In this document: positions 46,114 to 53,643 of the stretch, piece after piece
Layout: every line of letters begins with the position of its first letter
How positions within the stretch are numbered: position 1 is the stretch's first letter
NCBI RefSeq assembly: GCF_024343675.1
Contig: NZ_RJUD01000017.1
Location: 1 to 64,000 of the forward strand
Origin: Lacihabitans sp. CS3-21
Lineage (GTDB): Bacteria; Bacteroidota; Bacteroidia; Cytophagales; Spirosomataceae
Direction of reading: 5' to 3'
DNA: 64,000 nucleotides
Notes under the pieces: model-generated
What the model was told of the DNA's origin: nothing
Database searches by the model: none
What the model saw: only the letters and a program-made list of their open reading frames with translations
Position numbers and translations under genes: made by a program

Positions 46114-46566
46114 ATGATAAACCGATCGAACAAAGATTATTGGCTGGTTGGCATACAATTCTTGTTGTTTTTGATTTTCTTGATCCCTTCTAAATTTCAT
46201 TTCTTTGTTGCCGATTATTTGCGATTTCCTAGTTTATTATTATCGATTATCGGTTTTTTGATTGTTTTAGTTGCCTTGTTCAACCTCGACAAAAGCTTGA
46301 CGGCATTTCCAACACCCAAAAACAATTCTGAATTGATTACTTCAGGTCTTTACAAGTATGTACGACATCCTATTTACACTGGCATTTTGCTAACTGTTTT
46401 TGGTTACAGCATTTACTCTGCATCCATTCCCAGGCTGATTATTTCTTTATTGCTCTTGATTTTGTTTTATTTCAAAACCCAGTATGAAGCGTATAAACTC
46501 TCTCAAAAATATCCCGATTACTCCGCTTACAAAGCCAGAACTGGTAGATTTATTCCAAACCTCTAA
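46114..46566 (+). CDS. Isoprenylcysteine/phospholipid-type membrane methyltransferase
   Basis: 150 residues with four membrane segments and the family motif YKYVRHPIYTGILLTVFGYSIY followed by the SAM-site EAYKLSQKYPDYSAYKARTGRFIP (written here as short pieces of the same C-terminal region). It belongs to the ICMT/PEMT-like family (DUF1295 side), which methylates lipids or prenylated substrates; the bacterial substrate is usually unknown. The stop overlaps the convergent quinone oxidoreductase stop by 4 bp. Divergent from the FUSC gene. Confidence 0.85.
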   Translation: MINRSNKDYWLVGIQFLLFLIFLIPSKFHFFVADYLRFPSLLLSIIGFLIVLVALFNLDKSLTAFPTPKNNSELITSGLYKYVRHPIYTGILLTVFGYSIYSASIPRLIISLLLLILFYFKTQYEAYKLSQKYPDYSAYKARTGRFIPNL

Positions 46567-47537
46567 GGATCCATTTTCACAACTATTTTACCCAAATGTT
46601 TGCCTTCGCCAAAATATTGAATTAGTCGTGGGATTTCCTCAAATCTATATGGGCCATCTATTTGGATTTTAATCTTCTTTTCTTCAATTAAACCCATAAC
46701 CTCAGTCAGGCCATGGTTAGGTTTTAGTGCCAACACTTCCATTTTTTTACTGGAAAAAAGTGAGATTATTTTTCCCAAAAAATAAACCCCCAAAAGTCCT
46801 TGTATTTTTCCACCAATGGTAATGTATTTCCCACCAGAACTTAAAGATTTAAGATATGAATAGGCAGGTTTGTTCGTTCTACAATCCAATATGATATCAT
46901 ATTTTTCGCCGTTTCGGGTAAAGTTTTCTTTCTTGTAGTCTATTAATCTATCATAGCCGAGATGGTTTAAAACCTCAATTTTCTCAGCCGAATCTACGCC
47001 AGAGGTTTGACAATTAAACCTTTTTGCCAACTGAAAAGCGAAATAACCTACTCCACCTCCTGCACCGTTGATGAGGATTTTTTGTCTATAATTTAGACCA
47101 CCTATTTGTGAAAAAGCTTGCAAAGCCAAACCAGCAGCGTGGGGAATTGAGGCTGCTTCTTCCATGCTCATATTGTCAGGTTTTTTAAGAAGAGCTTTTT
47201 CGTTTATACAACAGAATTCAGCAAAACTACCTAAACCATAATCTGAAATATCTCCAAAAACCGCTTCTCCTTCCTTAAATAGTTTTACTTGGGAGCCTAT
47301 TTTAACAATAATACCAGCTAACTCAATGCCTGGGGTAGATTTTTTTGGTTTCCAAAAACCAAACATCAATCTATACAAATATGGTTGACCGTTCACCAAG
47401 CTCCAGTCATAATCGTTGATTGTAGTTGCATACACTTTAACCAAAACTTCGTTCGGTTTGGGTTCAGGTGTGTTTAGCTCTACTACCTCAAGGACTTTTT
47501 CTGGATTTCCATATTTTTGATACGAAAGGGCTCGCAT
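46563..47537 (-). CDS. Zinc-independent quinone oxidoreductase-like MDR protein
   Basis: NADPH-dependent medium-chain reductase of 324 residues, cytoplasmic. The GroES-like N domain (PGIELAGIIVKIG) and the Rossmann motif INGAGGGVGYFAFQLAKRF are clear. The zinc-ligand cysteines of alcohol dehydrogenases are missing, so it is of the quinone/enone-reductase type (QOR or zeta-crystallin-like). Likely reduces quinones or alpha,beta-unsaturated carbonyls. Single gene. Confidence 0.9.
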   Translation of the reverse strand: MRALSYQKYGNPEKVLEVVELNTPEPKPNEVLVKVYATTINDYDWSLVNGQPYLYRLMFGFWKPKKSTPGIELAGIIVKIGSQVKLFKEGEAVFGDISDYGLGSFAEFCCINEKALLKKPDNMSMEEAASIPHAAGLALQAFSQIGGLNYRQKILINGAGGGVGYFAFQLAKRFNCQTSGVDSAEKIEVLNHLGYDRLIDYKKENFTRNGEKYDIILDCRTNKPAYSYLKSLSSGGKYITIGGKIQGLLGVYFLGKIISLFSSKKMEVLALKPNHGLTEVMGLIEEKKIKIQIDGPYRFEEIPRLIQYFGEGKHLGKIVVKMDP

Positions 47538-47606
47538 ATTTTCAAATTTATATATCTCAAAGCTATATATTTATTTATTTTATATGATAGGATTTTTGAT
47601 AGATGA

Positions 47607-47996
47607 TCAGTTAGGTGTTTCAGTGGTTTCTAGCAACGCTAAACATGCTCCTGCAGGGTCTTGTATAACTGCAAACATGTCGGTGCCCATTTTTCTTGGT
47701 CCATCCAAAGTTTTTCCACCAAGTTTTTGACAATTTTCTAAACTTTCTCTTAGGTTTTTAACAATCACATAATTGAGCCATTGAGCGGGGATGTTGGCAT
47801 TCGATCCTTTTTTGTGGCAAATACCTGCAATACATTCATCACCTGGCTCTAGGGCATTGTGAACGTTGTAGTCTACATAATCAGCCACAGGTTGTTCACT
47901 AAAAGTCCAGCCAATTACTGAGCCATAAAAATCTTTAATTTCTTCGGCATTTTCTACCGTTAAATCTGTCCAAAGTATTTTTCCTTTTGCTTGCAT
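47607..47996 (-). CDS. VOC superfamily (glyoxalase/bleomycin-resistance-like) protein
   Basis: 129 residues with two beta-alpha-beta-beta-beta modules: GKILWTDLTVENAEEIKDFYGSVIGWTF opens the first and NLRESLENCQKLGGKTLDGPRKMGTDMFAVIQDPAGACLALLE (residues about 78-121) is the second. Metal-binding positions (D/E/H) are incomplete in the first module, so enzymatic assignment is not possible; a dioxygenase, lyase or binding role are all open. Lies 69 nt upstream of the quinone oxidoreductase on the same strand. Confidence 0.85.
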   Translation of the reverse strand: MQAKGKILWTDLTVENAEEIKDFYGSVIGWTFSEQPVADYVDYNVHNALEPGDECIAGICHKKGSNANIPAQWLNYVIVKNLRESLENCQKLGGKTLDGPRKMGTDMFAVIQDPAGACLALLETTETPN

Positions 47997-48118
47997 TAGG
48001 TTGATTTTTTTGAATTTATTTTGGAATTTGAATTTATAAGTTAAACTTGATAAAGCTATTTTTTTTTGATAAAATTTAGATTAATTTATTAGAAAGTACC
48101 TAAATTAAGATATTTTTT

Positions 48119-48144
48119 TATATGAAAATATTGTCATATATTTG
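48119..48144 (+). promoter_or_regulatory. ArsR operator overlapping its own -7 element
   Basis: Palindrome TATATGA (48119-48125), 8-nt spacer, TCATATA (48134-48140): perfect 7-bp arms. Its right arm overlaps the -7 element TATATTTG (48137-48144, perfect TAnnTTTG). The -33 position (about 48115-48117) reads TTT. Binding here would block the promoter of the regulator. A near-identical copy lies at 48491-48512. Confidence 0.75.
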
Positions 48145-48176
48145 AATTAATTATTATGAACAACTGTTAAGTGAAT

Positions 48177-48476
48177 ATGGTAGAAATAATAGATTTAGAA
48201 AAATTCGAAAAAGCTGCTTTTATTCTTAAAACAGTGGCTCATCCTATGCGTTTGGCTATTGTAGAGTTGCTGACTCAGAATGAAACCCTTTCGGTAAACG
48301 AAATTTGTGAGAAAATAAATGGTGAACAATCATTGGTGTCTCACCATTTAATCAACATGAAGCTTAAAGGGATATTACAATCTAGCAGAGAAGGGCAGTT
48401 TATTCATTATTCTTTGAAACTTAAAGAAATTAACATTCTGCTAGATTGCGTTCAGAATTGCACTTGCCATTTCTAG
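48177..48476 (+). CDS. ArsR/SmtB-family repressor of the sulfur cassette
   Basis: Winged helix-turn-helix repressor of 99 residues: LKTVAHPMRLAIVELL, the recognition helix region EQSLVSHHLINMKLKGILQSS and wing REGQFIHYSL are diagnostic. Cysteines C44, C91, C95 and C97 (C-terminal LLDCVQNCTCHF) resemble, in placement, the paired thiols of persulfide-sensing SqrR/BigR regulators rather than metal sites, though the latter cannot be excluded. It begins at the ATG 48177; an in-frame GTG lies two codons upstream. It sits between two palindromes of the same sequence and precedes the sulfur genes on the same strand. Confidence 0.92.
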   Translation: MVEIIDLEKFEKAAFILKTVAHPMRLAIVELLTQNETLSVNEICEKINGEQSLVSHHLINMKLKGILQSSREGQFIHYSLKLKEINILLDCVQNCTCHF

Positions 48477-48486
48477 TTTTTTTTAC

Positions 48487-48516
48487 TTGCTATATGATAA
48501 AAACAACATATATTCA
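48487..48516 (+). promoter_or_regulatory. Promoter and operator of the sulfur cassette
   Basis: TTG -33 element (48487-48489), exactly 19 nt, then TATATTCA (48509-48516, six of eight to TAnnTTTG). Between and over them lies TATATGA (48491-48497), 8 nt, ACATATA (48506-48512), one mismatch from the regulator's own operator and placed identically relative to the -7 element. It should drive the TauE gene and those downstream. Confidence 0.75.
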
Positions 48517-48565
48517 TAAGTCTATAGTTTTAGTAGATTAAATATTCGAAATTTTGATTGGTTCA

Positions 48566-49366
48566 ATGGAGATAATAGGGTTTTTTGGGGCACTTTTAAT
48601 GGGGATTTCTCTCGGCTTAATTGGCGGTGGAGGGTCTATTCTTACAGTGCCTATTTTGGTATATTTATTTCATATTGACCCTGTTTTGGCTACTGCTTAC
48701 TCTCTTTTTATCGTTGGTTTTACTAGTTTATTAGGTTCTACAAGCCACATAAACCAAGGAAATATTCATTGGCGAACTGCTTTGGTTTTTGGCATACCTT
48801 CCATCATTAGTGTTTACATTACCAGACAGTTTTTAGTGCCCATTATTCCCCATGATATTTTCAGTCTGGGTGATTATTTGGTTACCAAGCCCGTTCTCAT
48901 GTTATTGGTTTTTGCAGTTTTGATGGTAATTGCCTCCTATTCCATGATTAAACCTGGTAGAAATCAAGTAGATGGAGTCTTAAAAGAGGTAGATTATAGA
49001 TATTTGTTGATTTTGCTGGAAGGATTGGGAGTAGGTATGATTACGGGTTTTGTAGGAGCAGGAGGAGGTTTTTTGATTATACCCGCGTTGGTACTATTAG
49101 CCAAGCTACCCATGAAAAAAGCTGTAGGTACTTCTTTGGTCATTATCGGTCTAAAATCCCTCATTGGCTTCATGGGCGATGTCAATGGGAGCTCTGTTAT
49201 TGATTGGAAGTTTTTAATGATTTTTACCTCCATAGCGGCAGTTGGGATTTTCTTGGGAAGTCATCTGTCTAAAAAAGTAAAAGACGAAAAACTTAAGCCC
49301 ATTTTTGGATACTTTGTATTGATAATGGGTATTTATATCCTCATAAAAGAACTGATTTTTAAATAA
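48566..49366 (+). CDS. TauE/SafE-family sulfite/organosulfonate exporter
   Basis: Membrane permease of 266 residues with eight hydrophobic segments and the duplicated family motif: SLGLIGGGGSILTVPIL in the first half and GFVGAGGGFLIIPALVLL in the second. Known members export sulfite or sulfoacetate, or import/export related anions. In this cassette the likely job is to remove sulfite produced by persulfide dioxygenase. The ATG at 48566 is preferred; the TTG four codons earlier is possible. First structural gene after the ArsR-controlled promoter. Confidence 0.9.
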   Translation: MEIIGFFGALLMGISLGLIGGGGSILTVPILVYLFHIDPVLATAYSLFIVGFTSLLGSTSHINQGNIHWRTALVFGIPSIISVYITRQFLVPIIPHDIFSLGDYLVTKPVLMLLVFAVLMVIASYSMIKPGRNQVDGVLKEVDYRYLLILLEGLGVGMITGFVGAGGGFLIIPALVLLAKLPMKKAVGTSLVIIGLKSLIGFMGDVNGSSVIDWKFLMIFTSIAAVGIFLGSHLSKKVKDEKLKPIFGYFVLIMGIYILIKELIFK

Positions 49367-49405
49367 TTATTTTTGGATTGGAATTGATTTTAATAATATA
49401 AAATT

Positions 49406-50824
49406 ATGTTGATAGAGCAAATTTATACGGGATGTTTGGCTCAGGGAGCTTATTACATTGAATCTGACGGAGAATGTGCGATTATTGATCCGCTCCGCGA
49501 GGTAAATCAATACATAGAAAAAGCAGCTGAAAATGGTGCTAAAATCAAGTATATTCTTGAGACACATTTTCATGCTGACTTTGTAAGTGGTCACTTAGAA
49601 CTTTCTAAAAAAACCGGAGCAAGCATCGTTTTTGGACCTACAGCCAAGCCAGATTTTGAAGCTTTAATTGCTACTGATGGGCAAATTTTGGAAGTTGGAA
49701 AGCTCAAAATAAAAGTTCTTCATACACCTGGTCATACCATGGAATCTTCTACTTATTTGCTTTTAGATGAGAATGGTAAAGAATATTGTATATTTTCAGG
49801 GGATACCTTGTTTATTGGAGACGTTGGTCGTCCAGACTTGGCCCAAAAATCCGATTTGACCATTCATGATTTGGCCGGTTTCCTTTTTGATTCATTGAGG
49901 AACAAAATCATGACTTTACCAGATACACTTTTGGTTTATCCTGCACATGGTGCGGGTTCGGCTTGCGGTAAAAACATGAGCAAAGAAACCTATGACACAT
50001 TAGGCAACCAAAAGATGTATAATTATGCCCTTAGAGCCAACATGACGCGTGAGGAGTTTATAAAAGAAGTTACGGATGGCTTAGAATTGGTACCTCCACC
50101 GTATTATTTTCCAAAAAACGTAATGATGAATAAAACGGGAGCCCAAAACGTAGACGTCGTGAAATCGCAAGTTCAGGCTCTTTCGCCAGCTGCATTCGAG
50201 GCCGCTGCAAATGAAACAGGTGCTATCATGATCGATACAAGGCCACAACATATCTTTAAAGAAGCATTTATTCCAAACGCTATTTTTATTGGCATTAAAG
50301 GTGACTTTGCACCTTGGGTGGGTACCCTTTTGACAGATATTGAACAACCCATCTTGATTATTGCTGACGAAGAAAATCGTGAAGAGGTGATTACGAGGTT
50401 GTCGAGGGTAGGTTATGACAATATCATTGGATATTTAGATGGTGGCATGGAGGCTTGGATAAAAGCGGGTAAAGAAACTGATAACATTGAATCCATCACT
50501 GCCATGGATTTTGCTGAAAAATTTAAGGAAACGGAAGGTAAAATACTTGTAAAAGACGTTAGAAAACCAACCGAATATTCTGCTGAACACGTAGATGAAG
50601 CCATGAATATTCCTTTGGCAAATCTAAGTAAAAACATGGCGGAATTCTCAAAAACGGAGACGAACTACCTACATTGTGCTGGTGGCTATAGGTCTATGAT
50701 AGCTGCTTCCATTTTGAAATCTCGTGGATTTGATAATTTGATTGATATCACTGGCGGTTTTGCAGCAATATCTGCTACGGATATTCCAAAAAGTGATTTT
50801 GTGTGCCAATCAAAAATGAAATAA
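49406..50824 (+). CDS. Persulfide dioxygenase fused to two rhodanese domains
   Basis: 472 residues. The N-terminal metallo-beta-lactamase-fold domain (about 1-240) is of the ETHE1/CstB type: iron ligands H54, H56 in ETHFHADFVSGH, H63 and H110, D133, H181 in YPAHGAGSACG. The first rhodanese module (about 255-355) has no catalytic Cys (IIADEENREE in its place); the second (about 365-470) carries it in YLHCAGGYRSM (C424). CstB-like fusions oxidise glutathione- or low-molecular-weight persulfides to sulfite/thiosulfate while the rhodanese moves sulfane sulfur. Lies 39 nt after TauE. Confidence 0.94.
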   Translation: MLIEQIYTGCLAQGAYYIESDGECAIIDPLREVNQYIEKAAENGAKIKYILETHFHADFVSGHLELSKKTGASIVFGPTAKPDFEALIATDGQILEVGKLKIKVLHTPGHTMESSTYLLLDENGKEYCIFSGDTLFIGDVGRPDLAQKSDLTIHDLAGFLFDSLRNKIMTLPDTLLVYPAHGAGSACGKNMSKETYDTLGNQKMYNYALRANMTREEFIKEVTDGLELVPPPYYFPKNVMMNKTGAQNVDVVKSQVQALSPAAFEAAANETGAIMIDTRPQHIFKEAFIPNAIFIGIKGDFAPWVGTLLTDIEQPILIIADEENREEVITRLSRVGYDNIIGYLDGGMEAWIKAGKETDNIESITAMDFAEKFKETEGKILVKDVRKPTEYSAEHVDEAMNIPLANLSKNMAEFSKTETNYLHCAGGYRSMIAASILKSRGFDNLIDITGGFAAISATDIPKSDFVCQSKMK

Positions 50825-50858
50825 GCATATATTTAAGGGTTAAATAGTAAGTCGATAA

Positions 50859-50883
50859 TTGGGGTGCAGGTTTTGTACCCCAA
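50859..50883 (+). terminator. Possible terminator or attenuator inside the sulfur cassette
   Basis: TTGGGGT (50859-50865) pairs with ACCCCAA (50877-50883) around an 11-nt loop, followed by ATTATTTTT. It lies between the persulfide dioxygenase and the YeeE pair, where the gap is 177 nt, and may reduce expression of the second half. Confidence 0.55.
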
Positions 50884-51001
50884 ATTATTTTTCTAAATTT
50901 AATGCTGTATTTTTTCATTTGAATCCCATCAAAGTGTTTGTTTTGAATTTTAAACAGCTATGAAGTGTTATTTTTATTAATTAAACCAAAAAAATAAAAA
51001 C

Positions 51002-51574
51002 ATGTTAGAATTTATAAAACAGCCGTGGCACTGGTCAGTTGCAGGTGTTTTCATCGGTCTTACAGTCCCCGTTCTCTTAATTATTGGTAACAAAAACTTT
51101 GGAATTTCCTCTTCACTTAGGCACATCTGTGCGGCTTGCATTCCGGCCAATATTCCATTTTTTAAGTATAATTGGAGAAATGAAATCTGGAATCTATTCT
51201 TTGTTTTTGGTGTATTGTTTGGCGGATTTTTAGGAACATTTGGATTGGCAAATGAAGCAGATATCCAAGTAGCTCAAAGTACAATTGACGACTTAAGGGT
51301 CTTTGGCGTAAGTGATTTTAAAAACCTGATGCCTACGGATATTTTTAATTTTGACAATTTATTTACACTTAAGGGCTTGTTTTTCTTTATTATAGGTGGT
51401 TTTTTGGTTGGTTTTGGAACGCGTTACGCAGGAGGCTGCACCTCAGGACATTCCATAATGGGTCTAGCTAGTTTGCAATGGCCCTCTTTGGTGGCAACCA
51501 TATTTTTTATGTTGGGAGGATTTGCCATGACACACCTCGGCCTACCTATTATTTTTAACTTAATCAACAAATAA
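51002..51574 (+). CDS. YeeE/YedE-family transporter, first half
   Basis: 190 residues with five hydrophobic segments and the thiosulfate-conducting motif GTRYAGGCTSGHSIMG (C146 is the functional cysteine in this family). C43 and C46 (HICAACIP) near the second segment may be a further thiol pair. YeeE/TsuA imports thiosulfate by handing it along cysteines. Here the protein is split in two; the second half begins 4 nt later. The pair together matches the common PmpA/PmpB layout. Confidence 0.92.
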   Translation: MLEFIKQPWHWSVAGVFIGLTVPVLLIIGNKNFGISSSLRHICAACIPANIPFFKYNWRNEIWNLFFVFGVLFGGFLGTFGLANEADIQVAQSTIDDLRVFGVSDFKNLMPTDIFNFDNLFTLKGLFFFIIGGFLVGFGTRYAGGCTSGHSIMGLASLQWPSLVATIFFMLGGFAMTHLGLPIIFNLINK

Positions 51575-51577
51575 GCG

Positions 51578-52051
51578 ATGAAAGAGGATATAAACCCAGG
51601 GTGTGATGCACCCAACGAACTCATTCAAAAAGAGAGTTTTTTGTATAATATCAAATACCTGATAGTGGGTACACTTTTCGGTATTGTGTTTGTAAAAGCC
51701 GAAATTATATCTTGGTTTAGAATCCAAGAAATGTTTAGAATTCAGAGTTTTCATATGTATGGGGTCATTGGAACCGCCGTAGTGGTGGGTATGATATCCT
51801 TGTTTGTTATCAAAAAACTGAATATTAAAACCTTGAATGGCGAAGAAATAGTGATTGCAAAAAAGCCGTTTTCCAAAGGATTAATATACGGAGGATTTAT
51901 GTTTGGCTTGGGTTGGGCCATTACAGGAGCTTGTCCTGGGCCGCTATTTGCTCAAATTGGCTCTGGATATTTGGTGGTGATTGTTACTTTTCTAAGTGCC
52001 ATTTTTGGTACATGGACATACGGTTTGATACAAAAACACCTTCCTCATTGA
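51578..52051 (+). CDS. YeeE/YedE-family transporter, second half (DUF6691)
   Basis: 157 residues, four hydrophobic segments, with the second conserved Cys motif GWAITGACPGPLFAQIGSG (C119). Combined with the preceding gene it completes the two-domain channel expected of one full-length YeeE. Between the two genes lie 3 nt, and the cytochrome starts 4 nt after this one. An N-terminal soluble stretch with NPGCDAPNELIQKE is specific to this half. Confidence 0.92.
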   Translation: MKEDINPGCDAPNELIQKESFLYNIKYLIVGTLFGIVFVKAEIISWFRIQEMFRIQSFHMYGVIGTAVVVGMISLFVIKKLNIKTLNGEEIVIAKKPFSKGLIYGGFMFGLGWAITGACPGPLFAQIGSGYLVVIVTFLSAIFGTWTYGLIQKHLPH

Positions 52052-52055
52052 AATT

Positions 52056-53081
52056 GTGAATATTAAACCGATAAAATTCAACGTACTCCGCTATATATTA
52101 GTAGCTTCGGCTATGTTGGCTTTTATACTTGTTTTTTTGTTAATTACAGATTTACCAAGGCTCTTTAACACTAAAAATCCAGTAGAGGAAATGCAAAGGG
52201 ATTCGGTCGTTTACCAAAAACCATTGTGGCAAGCCATGAGCATGGACGCTTTGGTACACGAAAAAGACCCTGAACTCATCAAATATGGCAAAGAACTTAT
52301 TGCTAATACTTCTCTTTATCTAGGTCCAAAAGGGAAAGTTAGGTCGATTTCAAATGGGATGAACTGTCAAAATTGCCATTTAGATGCTGGAACTAGGCCT
52401 TGGGGGAATAATTACGGGGCGGTTTTGTCGACTTACCCAAAGTTTAGAGGCAGGAGCGGAACAATTGAAAATATTCATAAACGTATAAACGATTGTTTTG
52501 AGAGAAGTTTAAATGGAAAAGGTCTAGATTCGAATAGCAGAGAAATGTTGGCCATGAAAAGCTACATTGAGTTTGTTGGTCAGTTTGTTCCCAAAGATTC
52601 CATTCCTGTTGGTAGTGGAATTTGGAAACTCAAAAATCTCAAACGAGCCGCAGATCCCATAAATGGACAGGTAGCCTATGAGCAAAAATGCGTTACATGT
52701 CACGGACAAAATGGGGAAGGAGTGATGAATGCCGATGGTACTGCTTATACTTACCCGCCGCTTTGGGGAGTGCATTCTTATAACGTTGGAGCTGGCCTGT
52801 ATCGTTTGTCAAGATTTGCGGGCTATATCAAAGCCAACATGCCTTATGGTGCCACCTACGACAAGCCTCAGTTGACTGATGAGGAAAGTTGGGATATTGC
52901 GGCTTATGTAAATTCTAGGCCTCGACCCCATAAAGATTTAAGTAAAGATTGGCCAAAAATATCGGCAAAACCAGCAGACCATCCCTTTGGACCATACGAT
53001 GACGGTTTTTCTGAGCAGCAACATAAGTTTGGGCCATTCAAACCCATAGAAGATTTTAAAAAAGCCAAAAACAAAAAATAG
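52056..53081 (+). CDS. tsdA: TsdA-like dihaem cytochrome c, probable thiosulfate dehydrogenase
   Basis: 341 residues. A single hydrophobic segment (about 12-31) should anchor it in the membrane with the rest in the periplasm. Two haem-binding motifs: C104-QN-C107-H108 and C212-VT-C215-H216. The hallmark of TsdA, the cysteine axial ligand in RINDCFERSLNG (C147), is present, and M262 (KANMPYG) is a candidate distal ligand of the second haem. TsdA oxidises two thiosulfate to tetrathionate or runs in reverse. Start is GTG at 52056, four nt after the YeeE half. Confidence 0.9.
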   Translation: MNIKPIKFNVLRYILVASAMLAFILVFLLITDLPRLFNTKNPVEEMQRDSVVYQKPLWQAMSMDALVHEKDPELIKYGKELIANTSLYLGPKGKVRSISNGMNCQNCHLDAGTRPWGNNYGAVLSTYPKFRGRSGTIENIHKRINDCFERSLNGKGLDSNSREMLAMKSYIEFVGQFVPKDSIPVGSGIWKLKNLKRAADPINGQVAYEQKCVTCHGQNGEGVMNADGTAYTYPPLWGVHSYNVGAGLYRLSRFAGYIKANMPYGATYDKPQLTDEESWDIAAYVNSRPRPHKDLSKDWPKISAKPADHPFGPYDDGFSEQQHKFGPFKPIEDFKKAKNKK

Positions 53082-53109
53082 ATTCTAAATACATTTTAAA
53101 ATATTCATC

Positions 53110-53529
53110 ATGAAAAAAATATTCTTCTTCTTCCTTATTGCAACGTCTTCGGTTTTTGCTCAAAAAATTGATGACGGCAGCAAACACAAAACTGTTTTTC
53201 AATTCGTTTCTGGAGATACTTTATCGCAAAAGTCTTTGATTAATAACTTGAAAAATTTCAAAGAAGGCTGGCCTAAGTCGCAAGCGGAAGTTGTTTTTCA
53301 TGGAAATGGCATATTTATGGTCATGACTGAGAAAACTACTTTTGCTAAAGAACTTCAAAATTTTGTCGAAAAAGATGGTATCAAAATGGTAGTTTGCGAA
53401 AACACCATGAAACAAAAGAAAATCAAGAAAGAACAGCTTTTACCCTTTATGAAAACGGTGCCTATGGGTATTGGCGAAATAGTGATTAAGCAAGAGCAAG
53501 GGTGGAGCTATATTAAAGCTGGTTTGTAA
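53110..53529 (+). CDS. Exported DsrE-family protein
   Basis: 139 residues with signal peptide (about 1-17, SVFAQ) and a DsrE/F-like alpha/beta domain: HKTVFQFVSGDTLSQKSLINNLKNFKEGW opens it and VVCENTMKQKKIKKEQLLPFMKTVPMGIGEIV carries the single Cys (C96), the position used to bind sulfane sulfur in TusE/DsrE-type carriers. A periplasmic sulfur carrier or sequestration role beside TsdA is likely, inferred from family and neighbours. Last gene of the cassette. Confidence 0.88.
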   Translation: MKKIFFFFLIATSSVFAQKIDDGSKHKTVFQFVSGDTLSQKSLINNLKNFKEGWPKSQAEVVFHGNGIFMVMTEKTTFAKELQNFVEKDGIKMVVCENTMKQKKIKKEQLLPFMKTVPMGIGEIVIKQEQGWSYIKAGL

Positions 53530-53643
53530 GATTTTGATATAAAATAAAGTACTCTCCTAAATGTAGGTTTCTTTATTAAGGGTAATCATCTGTTTAAGTG
53601 GTATTATTTTTGATGTAAATCATGTAAAATTTAATTTTACTGA

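Noticed and set aside
49406-50824. Beta-lactamase
   Set aside because: The metallo-beta-lactamase fold with ETHFHADFVSGH and two rhodanese domains is the persulfide dioxygenase type; its neighbours are sulfur genes.
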